Origin: Clitoria ternatea
Taxonomy: Eukaryota > Streptophyta > Magnoliopsida > Fabales > Fabaceae
Length of the DNA: 64,000 nt
Direction of reading: 5' to 3'
Assembly: GCA_037962975.1 (NCBI GenBank)
Contig: CM075675.1
Coordinates: 29,762,501 to 29,826,500, forward strand
A program made the position numbers and the translations under genes. Position 1 is the first letter of the stretch. The number at the start of each line of letters is the position of its first letter. Below, one piece after another: positions 1-10,823 of the stretch. Below the pieces are notes generated by a model, which was not told where the DNA came from, ran no database searches, and saw only the letters and a list, made by a program, of their open reading frames with translations.

Positions 1-485
1 TTGAGAGATTGGGTGGGTTGCCCTTGTACTTGTGAGGATTGGGTTCTTGAGTGTGGGACACTAGGAAGCCGCAATTGCTCAAAGTTGTATCTCTAGTCTA
101 CAATAGTGGAAAATCCTCTAAGTGGGTTGCTTAGAGGCGAGACGTACACCGGATTGGGTGGAACTCGTTACATCGGTTTGCAAGCTTCTCTTCCTTACTC
201 TTTTACTTTCATATACTGTATATTTGTTGATTGGCATTGTTTGGTTGAGAAGAGCATACTTGAACTTGCTTAATTTGTTATATCTTAGATATTGCACACC
301 AAGTGTTTGCTAAATTGCCTCAGCAATACTTACCTCTTGTAGTGCATTGCATATCATTTTTACTTACTTTCACTTGCATAATCTCATAAACTTGGTTATA
401 GAAATCAATTTCAAAGGTATTCCAAGCAAAAATTTTATTACTCAATTCACCCCCCCTCTTGAGTATTGAGGCCACTTGAACAACA
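1..485 (+). mobile_element. Copia-like LTR fragment (3' part)
   Basis: This stretch matches, in the opposite orientation, the region of the Copia LTR at 31548-32350: the same order of motifs (GGGTGGGTTGCCC, the segment around GCGAGACGTACACCGG, and a terminal CACCCCCC-CTCTTGAG-GAGGCC block). It ends in ACA at 485. It is clearly diverged, so it belongs to a related but older family member. No initiator-Met-type primer binding site follows it, so it is a 3' LTR, a solo LTR or a truncated LTR; the rest lies left of the window. The short ORFs inside it are not genes. Confidence 0.75.
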
Positions 486-524
486 GTGCCAAGTAACAGC
501 TCTCAGACTAAAAATCGAAGCTCG

Positions 525-665
525 ATGCATGACAACGATGTCGACATGGATGACCGACTCGAGGATATGATCCGTGATGTAGGGGTAGAAGGTTTTAAGA
601 AAGCTCATGTATATACAACTCTGTGTGAGGACTCTGAGCAGCCGTATGGGTGTACCCAAAAGTAA
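525..665 (+). pseudogene. CACTA transposase N-terminal fragment
   Basis: About 46 codons ending in TAA. The run DDRLEDMIRDVGVEGF followed by an acidic stretch and YGCTQK resembles the linker after the transposase-associated zinc-finger domain of plant TNP2 transposases, where a similar acidic stretch leads into a PLY-x-GC/SC-K motif. The equivalent region of the neighbouring minus-strand element reads KKPLYASCLKFTRLSAVL. Upstream and downstream exons are absent, so this is a remnant of CACTA 1. Confidence 0.6.
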
Positions 666-754
666 GTCAATCGTATTCATTCAAATCTTTAGTACATATT
701 TTTTAAGTTTTGAATTCACTTATTCTATACTATATGTCCATTGTAGTCTTACAG

Positions 755-1031
755 GCAGAAGGGTACCTTTGAGTGTGGCTATTTCGTCATGCACACTATG
801 CTGACCATTGTCCAACATCATTTAGTAGATGGATGGACAGAGGTAAGTCTCATCATTTGGACTAATTTTCTCCAATTTCATCAATTTCATGTAATAAATA
901 AAGCTTTTGTTCTAATTGTTTTGTTGCATTGTTTGCGGTACTTTAATGACCGGTCATTTTTCCCAAAGGAACTTGTAGATGATGTTAGAAGGCAATGGGC
1001 CTCACACTTCATTGAACTTAGGCAAAGCTAG
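755..1031 (+). pseudogene. Ulp1-like protease C-terminus (CACTA 1)
   Basis: Two exon pieces of a C48 (Ulp1/SENP) cysteine protease of the kind carried by plant CACTA and Mutator-like elements. Exon 755-842 follows a TTACAG acceptor and encodes CGYFVMHTM, which fits the catalytic cysteine region of the family; it ends at a GTAAGT donor at 843. The next exon, 939-1031, encodes YFNDRSFFPKELVDDVRRQW up to a stop. The expected acceptor immediately before 939 reads CGG instead of CAG, so the splice site looks mutated. The upstream His and Asp parts of the triad are missing. It is a non-functional fragment of CACTA 1. Confidence 0.65.
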
Positions 1032-1261
1032 ATATAGGATCTTTATTCTTTTATATATGTATCTAGTAGGATTTAGGGTTTACTTTTATTAGATTACATT
1101 CAACTTAATTGTATATACTTTCATTTTTTAGGTTGTTATGAATTGATATAGAAAATAAATTGTTATATATATACATACCATTCTTTTGACATAGTGTTGC
1201 TGTGGCATACTGTATACTGTACTGGTTTGTCTGAATGCAGGGTTGGGAAACGATAAAACAG

Positions 1262-1856
1262 AATCCATATTAAAAAAAACCTCAGTATTTATTCACGGTT
1301 ATGGCAACAACCGTGAATATAGACTATATTTATCCACGGTTACTACCATAACCGTGGATATAGATACATTTTATCCACGGTTGTCCATCACAACCGTGAA
1401 TATAAGTATGGATTGGTTTCAGTTACATCCACTTATATTCACGGTTATGATGGACAACCGTGGATATAGATACATTTTATCCACGGTTGTCCATAATAAC
1501 CGTGAATATAAGTAGTTTGTAACTGAAACCAATCCATACTTATATTCACGGTTGTGATGGACAACCGTGGATAAAATGTATCTATATCCACGGTTGTTCA
1601 TCATAACCGTGAATATAAGTGGATATAACTGACACCTTTCAGTTCTTATATTCACGGTTATGCTCGATAACCGTGAATATAAATAGTAAGTTATATTCAC
1701 AGTTGTTCTTAACCGTGGTTAGATGTGATTTATTACCACGGTTGTTAACCGTGGTTAAAGACCATCATCTACTACCACGGCTGCAACAACCACGGTTCTT
1801 TAACCATGAATAAAGGCCTTTTTTAACCGTGATTATATCCATTTTTTCCACTAGTG
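1262..1856. repeat. CACTA subterminal repeats with hairpin
   Basis: About 600 bp of densely repeated AACCGTG/CACGGTT units, mostly within ATATTCACGGTT or ATCCACGGTT, in both orientations. Two arms of about 77 bp (1351-1427 and 1518-1594) are essentially exact reverse complements around a 90-bp spacer, so the single strand can fold into a long hairpin. Subterminal repeats of this kind are where CACTA transposases bind. The ORFs in all frames here are by-products of the repeat. Confidence 0.8.
1842..1856 (+). repeat. CACTA 1 3' terminal inverted repeat
   Basis: TTTTTTCCACTAGTG closes CACTA 1; on the other strand it begins CACTAGTGG, a common plant CACTA terminus. The following three bases (ACT) would be one half of a 3-bp target duplication. 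The other half cannot be identified because the 5' end of the element is lost. Confidence 0.65.
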
Positions 1857-1870
1857 ACTGCACTAAGAAA

Positions 1871-3654
1871 TCAGAGAAATGTTGTTTTCTCTGTTTGGGA
1901 TAATGTATATACTGCTGGGGGTAGATACGTTCGCTTTTCCTTTTTTTGTGGCCTCAATTTTTTTCTTATTCCCATACATGCCATGTCAAGTCTTGCTTTG
2001 ATGCCATCTTTGGTCTTTCCTGGAATGTTCAGAAGTGTACCAATGATACTTTCATAAACATTCTTTTCAATATGCATCACATCAAGAAAATGTCTAACAT
2101 ATAATGATTTCCAATAAGGCAAGTCAAACAATATAGACCTTTTCTTCCACCCACTAGTAGGAAGGTTCTTGGCAAAAGGTTTACCAAAATTAGTTTGTAA
2201 ATCTTTCACCTTGTTAAATACTTGATCACCTGTTAAGCCTGAAGGGGCTTTACGTTCTTCTGTGTTGCCATTAAATGCCTTTCTCCATCCCCGGTAATGA
2301 TGTCCCAATGGTAAGAATCGACGGTGTCCAAGAAACACATTCTTCATACAATGACTCAGTCGGATGTAATCTGTATCTTCTTCATATATAGGACATCCAC
2401 ATTGGCCTTTTATGCTATACCCAGATAGATTGCCATAGGCAGGAAAATTGTTGATTGTACCAAATAACATTGCTTGTAGAGTAAAACTCTCACCTTGATA
2501 TTCATCGTACACCTCAACACCATGGTCCCATAACATTTTTAAATCTTTAACTAAAGGGGCCAGATACACATCAATATCATTTCCAGGTTGTTTAGGTCTA
2601 GAAATTAGCATCGAGAGCATTAAATATTTTCGCTTCATACATAACCATGGAGGTAGATTATAAATCATTAAAATCATAGGCCATGTACTATGTGTGCTGC
2701 TTTGAACTCCATGTGGATTCATTCCATCAGTTGACAATGCAAGTCGTAGGTTTCTGGGTTCATTGCCAAATTTTGGGTATTCATCATCAATTTTTCTCCA
2801 TTGAGGAGAATCTGCAAGATGCCTAAGTTTTCGTCCCTCATCCTTTCATTAGCATGCCATGTCAAGTGTCTTGTATCTTCTACATCATGAAACATGCGCC
2901 TGAATCTCGGTATTATAGGAAAATACCATACAACTTTAGCATGAGAAGAATTTTCCTTCTTATATCGCAAGGAATCACATTTAGGGCAGCTGGAGTATGA
3001 TGCATATTCATTTCAAAACAAAATATAATCGTTGGGACATGCATGTATTTTCTGGTAACTCAACCCGATAGAGCACAACATTTGTCTTGCCTCATAAGCT
3101 CTTCTTGGGAGCACATTATCATCTGGAAGAATCTCTTTCAGAAGAGAAAGTAGAGCTGTGAAACTTTTATCACTCCAACCATTTCCTGCTTTCAAGTTAT
3201 ATAACTTTAACACTGCTGATAACCTTGTGAATTTCAAACAACTAGCATACAATGGCTTCTTTGCATCATTTCTTAAACTGTCAAACATCGCAGGACAATC
3301 TTGAAGATCATCCTCAAGAACCTTTGTAATCTCTTCAACATTATCGCCCATGTACATGTTATCTATATCAGTATCCATAGCTGTCAAGTTCACAGTACTG
3401 CCTAAACTTTCACTACACCCAGCTCTTAGCTCACCATGCTTTATCCAACATGTATAACTTGTAGCAATTCCGTTACACATAAGATGATCTTTTAATTCAT
3501 TAACATTAACCCGCCTCATATTCGAACAACACCAGCATGGGCAAGGAATGCAGTTGGGGTCTTTGGCATGTTTAATTACAAAGCTAATGAATTCCTTCAC
3601 TCTATCCTCATACTCTTGAGACAAACGATTAGCATACACCCAATACCGATCCAT
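1871..3654 (-). pseudogene. tnp2-type CACTA transposase, broken
   Basis: The reading starts MDRYWVYANRLSQEYEDRV and shows the Cys-rich CPCWCCSN block of the plant transposase-associated domain, then KKPLYASCLKFTRLSAVL and LLPDDNVLP-like sequence leading into the tnp2 transposase family core (CPKCDSLRYKK, WHANERMRDE, STDGMNPHG, GHRRFLPLGHHYRGW, VRHFLDVMHIEKNVYESIIGTLLN). It should bind subterminal repeats and excise CACTA elements. It is dead: an in-frame TGA lies near 3010, a frameshift lies near 2730-2760, and the gene is truncated at 1857-1870, losing the C-terminus. The start at 3654 is preferred to an upstream ATG at 3732 because homology begins at MDRYW. Confidence 0.8.
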
Positions 3655-3732
3655 TCTTAGTAAATGCAAGGAAAAACTAATCATTAATTTATGTACAATT
3701 AACTCAATATAGAATAAACATTGTATATACAA

Positions 3733-4414
3733 GTTACTACCATATCCAACTACAATAAAAAAAATCTATGAAACTTGAAAGGGAAAGCTAAATCATTATG
3801 CTTATTCGATTTCATATTACATAGTTAAGTTAATTAATAGTTGATTAATTTACATCGATTATTTTAATAATCAATATAAAAAATAATTCTAAAATTATAA
3901 TAATGCATATGACATCATTGGGGACTAGAATCATTTTGAGATTGAATGGGTTTTTTAGTCAACTAAGATTAGATGAGAAACATAAAATGACTCATTTACT
4001 AATTAAATAAGTTGATTAGATAATTAGTTAAACTATTGTTGGATTTAGATTTTTTTTAGCTCTAACTAATTTCAGTTAAAAGATTTTCTTTTTGCTCCTA
4101 CCAATTTCAATTAAACTATTATTGGATTCACATGTAATGCAATGAATACAAGTGATGATAACTATCACCAAGGTAAATATGAATACAATATCATAATATA
4201 TAATATACAAAGGCACCATGTTGTACGTAGAGTTAAAGGCACCATATTGTTAACGCCACATGTTGTACTTCCAGATTGTTTTTTTATTGAATATTATATA
4301 TACCCTTGCATGATTTTCTATTATTGAATATTATAAAAAGAAACCATTCAATAAGTATTACCAAAGTCGTAGAGTTAAAGACATGTTGTACAAGGCACCA
4401 AATAATATAAGCCA

Positions 4415-4456
<42 letters not shown>

Positions 4457-5770
4457 CAAGAATTAAATTGATTAAATATTTATATATTTTTTAAAAAACT
4501 AACTTGAGGTATTATTCAATCAAAGTATATGTTCTATGGTCAACTTTGTGGTTGGATATGTTACATGACGGTTCCTTTCTATGGTTTTTCAGAATTTGGA
4601 CTTGTATAAAAACAAAGATGTTTGCGTGTTTCTAAATAACAAGACATTGAGTGATCTAGTAACAATATATGGATTTAATATTGCTTATCAGGAGTTATAT
4701 GTCCACGTCAAGACAATTAGTAGATGAAAATATTTATTGAGGGAGTAGAACTTGGGCTCAAACCGTGTAGGGAGTTGATAAAGCCCAAAAAGAAATAAAT
4801 ATTGTAGACTTTTCAAGTGAATTAATATGAGCGTGGGGAATAGGGTTGGAATAGTATAATTCTCTTTGTCTGTCTTGGGTAAGATTAGAAGTTAAATAAT
4901 ATTTTTTTTAAAATTAAATTTTTACTGGCTCTTCAAAAACCAGTAAAATTTAAAATATAATAAGTCTTGCTGGAGTCAGATGTAGCCACAGAAAATCTAT
5001 AATTAAATCCATTTGTGTAATTTGGAAATAGTCAAATAGAGAGGGAAAAAATTGACATAATGATTTTGGTAAACAGTGGGTTTCCTATAGTAATTTGGAA
5101 TAGATAATGGAGAATAAATAAGTTAATCATTAGATATTTTTGTTTTTACTATATTTTTTTATAACTGGTTCATCATCAAGGAGCACGTTGTTTATTTGTC
5201 TAAGACATCTATATGCTAAATATTTAACAAAAAGATAAGCAACATACATTTACAATAAAACAAATTTCAACATTTTGTAACAGAAAAAACCCAAAATAAA
5301 GAGAGATATTCAAAAAAAATAAAAAACTCACCTTGAACAAAAGGAGAGGAGTACACTCCAATAGCAACAGCACAATAGAGATGGACCACCAACAGCAACA
5401 CAAAAGGCACAACAGAGGGTGGACCACAAGAATATAGAGCAACACGCACGAGCAGAAGTGGAAACGTTTAGGGTTTGAAAATGTTACATTCTAGAAGCAT
5501 AAAGAACGTTGGAAAAGTCAGCCAATAGAAAAGTAAAAGTTACACACGGACGAAGCTGTGGAAAGATAAAGTGAAACTTATGTCCTTTCATAGAATGAAG
5601 GAAATGCGCGCGCGGAGTGTAATAAATGAACTATAGTCTACGGTTGAAACACCTAACCGCAGATAATAGTATTCTCTGCATTTGATAAATTAACCGTATA
5701 CAATACTCCTCCTTGTGCATCAATGTCTGTGGTTCCGCCCAACCGCAGACAATACTAACGCTTCCTTTTA
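3733..5770. other. AT-rich CACTA 2 leader, no gene
   Basis: No coding sequence is supported here. It contains a (TA)n microsatellite (4417-4455) and, near the terminus, short CCGCAGAC/AACCGCAGA subterminal repeats. The ORFs of 60-73 residues are low-complexity and unsupported. The interval lies between the transposase start and the 5' terminus of CACTA 2, so it is its leader and regulatory region. Confidence 0.6.
4417..4455. repeat. (TA)n microsatellite
   Basis: About 19 uninterrupted AT units within the CACTA 2 leader. Confidence 0.95.
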
Positions 5771-5787
5771 CAATTTTTGTTGTAGTG
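5771..5787 (-). repeat. CACTA 2 5' terminal inverted repeat
   Basis: On the minus strand this reads CACTACAACAAAAATTG, a typical plant CACTA terminus (CACTACAA...). It marks the outer end of CACTA 2; the DNA to the right belongs to the host sequence interrupted by the solo LTR. Confidence 0.8.
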
Positions 5788-5940
5788 ATGAGTCGAGGTT
5801 TTTACTACCCATCCAGTTTTCTTATAAACTGAAAAATAGGGTTGTTTAACATCAGATTCCCAAGGCTATAGTTTTCTTTTTGTTGAATGAATAGATCATA
5901 TAATTTTAGAAGGACTCCTTGAACTATTCTACATGGATGC

Positions 5941-7203
5941 TGTTAGGAATCCTATTAGGGTCAGGCAGCGGAAACACAAAGGATTCCCAAGAAAGAATTG
6001 CAAACACGTATGTCTCAAAGCATTATGCTAAATTAAAAATTTTAATTAGGGTTTACCTCTTGTAGACGCAGAACAAGATCCTCGATCAAAGCAATTGTAG
6101 CTTCGCCCTTAGGAGTCCACACGAGCACTCCCACCAGAAAACTAACGATCCGAATGCTAGTACAAAATTTTAGTGTAATCTAATTTCTGAGCACCAGCCT
6201 ATGAGCATCTCATGCTCTATATATAGGCTTAGGTCTTGACCTGAGCTCTCATTAAACATTGGGCTCCTGACTCATTCTAAATGAGTTAGGCCCAAATAGT
6301 TTTATTTTCAGTCCAACTAAAATAAAACTATCCTCTGGTGGGCTTACTCTATGTGTGTGACCCTATAGGTAAAATATTCGGTTATATTAATAATAAACTA
6401 TTTTATTATTAATATAAAATAAGAGCGGTATCTAGCAATACATCATTATGTCCGAATATTATTTATCATCGACATGACCTATAAGTGATAATTATTTTAT
6501 ATATCTATTCCTTTTGTCACGATATCTAATTGGGCCCAAGGCATGGTCGTCGTCATCCTTGTATGGCCCAATTCATTTTACTTGATACCAAAGTAGACTT
6601 TATAGAATAAATATCTAATATTTATTCGTCCTAGCATGGCCATGCATTTCATTAGTCTCACTCCATCAAGTGGCCCATAGATATCACTCCTGTCACATAG
6701 GAGAGACAAATTCCATCTACATCACTCACATCCCTCTGCATAATTTATCTATTGCCTAATCACAATCTTTATGGTCATCTTATTACAGATAACGTTTGAT
6801 TGTATTAAAATAATAAACTCCTTATGTAGGAATCGTAGTGACTTCAGGTCGAAGGACTACATACCATTATCACATTGAGAACCGTTTATGACACTCATGT
6901 AACGATCCATGCAACGTTCTCATGGTGGGTCTGTCTAGTACAACATTACTCTTAATGTGTACCCGTGTAAAGACTTGATATCATATATCCATGATTTGTG
7001 AGATCAAATCATCAGTACATTTACACACTAATCTTAATGTATTTACATGTCCCCATGTAAATACTTGATTAGGGACGTTTTAGGAATAATTCTCATATGA
7101 CCTATTATTCCAGGATAAATAGCATTTGTCTAAAACTGAAAATACTAATTTTATTAATAAGTTAAAATTGATACATTAATAGCTCGTAGTGCATACACCA
7201 ACA
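5941..7203 (-). mobile_element. solo LTR, Copia-like, TSD GATGC
   Basis: A 1263-bp unit that begins TGTTAGGAATCC and ends ACCAACA, flanked by an exact 5-bp duplication GATGC (5936-5940 and 7204-7208). On the minus strand it starts TGTTGGTGTATGC and contains a TATA box (CCTATATATAG at 6217-6226), which sets its orientation. There is no internal domain, so the element was reduced to one LTR, most simply by LTR-LTR recombination. The start TGTTGG and end CCTAACA resemble Copia LTRs; the superfamily call is by appearance only. Confidence 0.85.
6217..6226 (-). promoter_or_regulatory. TATA box of solo LTR
   Basis: Minus-strand CCTATATATAG, the only strong TATA-like box in the solo LTR. It would be the U3/R promoter element if the LTR were still active. 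Confidence 0.5.
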
Positions 7204-7859
7204 GATGCGTCTCAAGAGTTTGGATTAAGTTATCCAAGTTGCACTCTTTACTCAGTCCATCCTTTATAAATTTAATTTTGTCCTCCCGATTTATAGATAC
7301 CATTCCAGGATTTCTACAATGTGTATCACAGTTCCATCTTGCACACTTATGGCAAACTCCCATCCTCTTAGCTCTTCATTTTTTAGAATAAGAACTACGT
7401 CCCATACCTGGCAAATATTTTATATAAGACTTATATAATTCACCAGAAAGACGTACCTTTGCTTCAATAAGCCAACGAACATCCTCTAGAATGCCAAAAT
7501 ATTTGAGTAGTTTTAACCTTTAAACTCAAGCTTTGTGAATTTTTACAACCACATCGCGTGGAAGTGTAGGAAATCTTTCCTTAAGTTTTGCAAGGGTTTG
7601 TTCCATTGTCACATTACTTTGAAGTTGTAGTTGTTTAGAAAAGAGAGAATAGAAAACGAGGTTATAGAGAATAGTAGAGATGAAGAAAAAGAAAAGGTGA
7701 TAGGTTGCCTTCTATCAAGCGCTTGTTTAACATCACGAGCCTGACGATGACTTTTTAACTACTACAAGAAAATGATAATAATGCCAAAACAATAATAGTA
7801 ATAATGATTGAGACAAGTGTTAGCACCAAAAGAAATAATGATGTAATTAATTGATATCC

Positions 7860-7861
7860 AT

Positions 7862-7896
<35 letters not shown>

Positions 7897-7910
7897 TTAT
7901 TTATTTTTTT
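7860..7910. repeat. (TTTA)n microsatellite
   Basis: About ten TTTA units followed by a T run. It lies just outside the truncated 3' end of the Athila-type element and may mark the junction. Confidence 0.9.
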
Positions 7911-7982
7911 AAATATTGTGAAAAGGAAAAATTAGTCAAAATATTTGGCATCACACAAATACACCTCCGTATCTATGTGCTC

Positions 7983-9104
7983 TTAGAACCCTTGAAAGAA
8001 AGGTTTAAGTCGGTGGCCATTTACCTTGAAAACCTTGTTTGTCGCTTTATCTGAAATTTCAATCACACCATAAGGAAAGATATTAGTTATTTCAAATGGG
8101 CCTGCCCATTTAGAGTGAAGCTTACTAGATATGAACTTTAGACGTGAATTGTACAATAAAACTTTTTGTCCAATGAAAAAGTTTTTTCTCAAGACATGTT
8201 TGTCATGAAAGGATTTCGCTTTTTCTTTATAGATTTTAGAACTTTCATAAGCTTCCAAACGAATTTCTTCCAGTTCCTGTAGTTGGAGTTTCCTTTCTTT
8301 ACCTGCCTCATTTAAGTCCAAGTTACATTGTTTTACTGCCCAATAAGCTTTGTGCTCAATTTCTACAGGTAAGTGACATGATTTTCCAAAAACAATCCTA
8401 TAGGGTGACATTCCAATAGGTGTTTTATAAGCTGTTCTATAAGCCTAAAGAGCATCTTCTAACCTTTTGCTCCAATCTTTCCTATTTGGTTGTACTATTT
8501 TTTGAAGGATCATTTTAAATTCCCGATTGGACACTTCAGCTTGCCCATTTGTTTGGGGGTGATAAGGTGTTGAAACCTTATGCATAACTCCATATTTTTT
8601 AAGAAGGGATTCTATTTTACGGTTGTAAAAATATGATCCTTGATCACTAATAATGGCCTTAGGGATAACAAACCTGCAAAATATATGTGATCTAACAAAA
8701 TCTGCAACAACTTTAGAATCATCCGTTCAAGTAGCTTTAGCTTCAACCCATTTAGACACATAATCGACCGCAAGTAGTATATAAACAAAACTAAAAGATA
8801 CAGGAAAAGGTCCCATGAAATCTATGCCCCAAACATCAAAAATTTCACAAAATAACATGGGTTGTTGAGGCATCTCATTTCTACAAGATATGTTTCCCAT
8901 TCTTTGACATCGTTCACAAGATTTACAAAATGTATATGCGTCACGAAAAATTGTTGGCCAATATAAACCAGATTCTAATACTTTCCTTGTTGTACGTTGA
9001 GGTCCAAAATATCCACCACATGCATATGTATGACAAAATGTAAGAATGGAATGAAATTCATTTTCAGGTACACATCTTCTAATGACTTGATCACTACAAA
9101 GTTC
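7983..9104 (-). pseudogene. integrase part of Athila-type pol
   Basis: Follows the RNase H part in the same frame after a TAG at 9105. Visible are the zinc-binding HHCC region (HTYACGG...CKSCERCQRMG), the catalytic core with GIDFMGPFP and ISDQGSYF supplying the two Asp residues and the Glu in VSNREFK, and the C-terminal domain from MSPYRIVFGK to RLKPFFQGF. Integrase inserts the cDNA into the genome. Two further in-frame stops (near 8740 and 8450) break it. There is no frameshift, so the decay is by point mutation. Confidence 0.85.
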
Positions 9105-10766
9105 CTATAAGTAAGGATCATCCCAAACATAGTATTTAGAATCACTTTTTAGTTTTATTATTTGTTGTTTAGATGCATGTATGGGAGTAACAGAAGCAAC
9201 TAAGTAGTTTACCAAATCAGCAAACCATGGAGTGGAATCATGTATTCCCATAAGTTGTTCATCAGGGAAATCATCTCTAATGGAAATTGGGTCAAGTTCT
9301 TTTTCAATTCTGCTTAAGTGATCAGCCACCAAATTTTCTGCTCCAATTTTATCCCTAATTTCAATGTCAAATTCTTGGAGCAGCAACATCCACCTGATTA
9401 ATCTTGGTTTTGTATCTGGTTTCTTTAAAAGGAATTTTAATGTTGCATGATCTGAAAATACAACCACCTTTGAACCGAGCAAATAAGATCTAAATTTATC
9501 AAGTGCAAACACAATAGCAAGTAATTCTTTTTCTGTGGTAGTATAATTTATTTGTGCAGTATCCAAAGTTCGTGAGGCATAGTAAATAACATGTTGTACT
9601 TTACCTACTCTTTGAGTAAGAACAACTCCTAATGCATAATTTGATGCATCACACATAAGTTCAAATGGAAGTGACCAATCTGGTGCCTGGATGATAGGAG
9701 TGGTAGTTAAAGCTTTCTTTAAGCAATCAAAAGCCTCTTTACATTTGTCATTAAAGTCAAATGTTATATTTTTTTGTAGTAAGTTAGACAACGGAAGGGC
9801 TATCTTACTGAAGTTTTTTATAAACCTTCTATAAAAGCCTGCATGACCAAGAAATGAATGAATATCTTGCACACAAGAAGGATAAGGTAATTGAGAAATT
9901 ACATCAATTTTTACAGGATCTACTTCTATGCCTTTTTTAGATATTACATGGCCTAAAACTATTCCTTCTTCTACCATGAAGCGACATTTCTCATAATTAG
10001 GAACAAGGTTAGTTTCAATGCATCTATGTAATACTTTATCTAGACTATTTAAGTAAGCATCAAATGATGAACCATATACTGTGAAATCATCCATAAATAC
10101 TTCCATGCAATTTTCAAGAAAATCAGCAAAGACACTAATCATGCATCGTTGAAAGGTACCAGGGGCATTGCATAAGCCAAAAGACATCCTCCTATAAGCA
10201 AAAGTGCCAAAAAGACATGTAAATGTTGTTTTTTCTTGATCTTCTGGTGCAATATAAATTTGGAAGTAACCTAAAAATCCATCTAGAAAGCAGTAATGTG
10301 ACTTACCTGTCAGTCATTCTAACATTTGATCAATGAAAGGTAAAGGAAAGTGATCCTTTCGGGTTGCTTTGTTAAGTTTCCTGTAATCAATGCATACTCG
10401 CCAACTATTTTAGATTCTGGTAGGAATTAGTTTATCATTTTCATTTTTAACAACTGTGATTCCAGACTTCTTGGGAACCACTTGTACAGGGCTGACCCAA
10501 GTGCTATCTGATATAGGGTAAATAATGCCAGCTTGTAATAATTTTGTTACCTCTTTTTTAACTACATCAAGGATTTGGGGATTAAGTCTTCTTTGTGGTT
10601 GCCTTACTGGTTTAACTCCTTCCTCTAATAGAATTCTATGCATACACATGGAAGGGCTAATACCTGGGATATCTGCCAAAGTCCAACCAATTGCTTTCTT
10701 ATACTTTCTAATAATCTGCAACAACCTTGTTTCTTGATCAACATTTAATTTGTTAGAAATAATCAC
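9105..10766 (-). pseudogene. reverse transcriptase-RNase H of Athila-type pol
   Basis: Begins after the protease region with VISNKLN...IGWTLADIPGISP and QAGIIYPISDSTWVSPVQVVPKK. After in-frame stops at about 10410 and 10316 it goes on with the palm (MSFGLCNAPGTFQRCM and the catalytic FMDD in VFMDDFTVYG), the connection, and the RNase H (MCDASNYALGVVL, TEKELLAIVFALDKFRSYL, SDHATLKFLL). It ends with a linker to integrase and a TAG. It copies element RNA to DNA and degrades the template. All pieces share the gag frame. FMDD in place of YVDD/YIDD is usual for Athila relatives. Confidence 0.88.
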
Positions 10767-10823
10767 TGGAAGATTCTTATCTTCCTCTAAATATGCATAC
10801 TTTAAATGTTCAGGAAGAGATTT

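Larger units (their letters stand above)
486..1856 (+). mobile_element. CACTA transposon 1, deleted, 3' end
   Basis: A plus-strand CACTA (En/Spm) remnant. In order it holds a fragment of the N-terminal transposase region (525-665), the C-terminus of an Ulp1-like protease (755-1031), a repeat-rich subterminal zone (1262-1856) and a 3' terminus reading TTTTTTCCACTAGTG, the reverse complement of a CACTAGTGGAAAAAA terminal repeat. The order transposase then Ulp1-like protease then terminus is normal for large plant CACTA elements, but most of the transposase is missing. The element lies directly against a broken tnp2 gene on the other strand at 1857, so it appears to have inserted into that gene. 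Its left border is obscured by the LTR fragment. Confidence 0.7.
1857..5787 (-). mobile_element. CACTA transposon 2, 5' portion
   Basis: A minus-strand CACTA element. Its 5' terminus is at 5787 (CACTACAACAAAAATTG on the minus strand), followed by a subterminal zone with CCGCAGAC/AACCGCAGA repeats (about 5635-5760), a long AT-rich leader, and a tnp2-type transposase gene running from 3654 leftwards. The gene is cut at 1857 by the end of CACTA 1. The 3' part (rest of tnp2 and the 3' terminal repeat) is not found in the window. Confidence 0.8.
5800..7606 (-). pseudogene. unrecognised decayed coding segment split by solo LTR
   Basis: Read on the minus strand from an ATG at about 7606, a stretch beginning MEQTLAKLKERFPTLPRD continues with FGILEDVRWLIEAKVRLSGE, MGVCHKCARWNCDTHCRN and KFIKDGLSKECNLDNLIQT, with two stops and shifts between the pieces. 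The segment MGVCHKCARWNCDTHC has a Cys/His arrangement that could bind zinc. At 7204 the solo LTR interrupts it; past the LTR (5935 leftwards) the reading goes on as CRIVQGVLLKLYDLFIQQ and stops near 5800, so the coding sequence apparently spanned the insertion. I do not recognise the family. It may be a host gene or an older element gene. Confidence 0.4.

Noticed and set aside
1243..1813. ORFs of 64-93 residues on both strands over the CACTA subterminal repeats
   Set aside because: They follow the CCGTG repeat in every frame; no domain.
7154..7363. Taking the 69-residue minus-strand ORF with MGVCHKCARWNCD as a complete gene
   Set aside because: Its C-terminal 16 residues or so lie inside the solo LTR; the true reading continues on the other side of the LTR and upstream, so it is part of a broken longer sequence.
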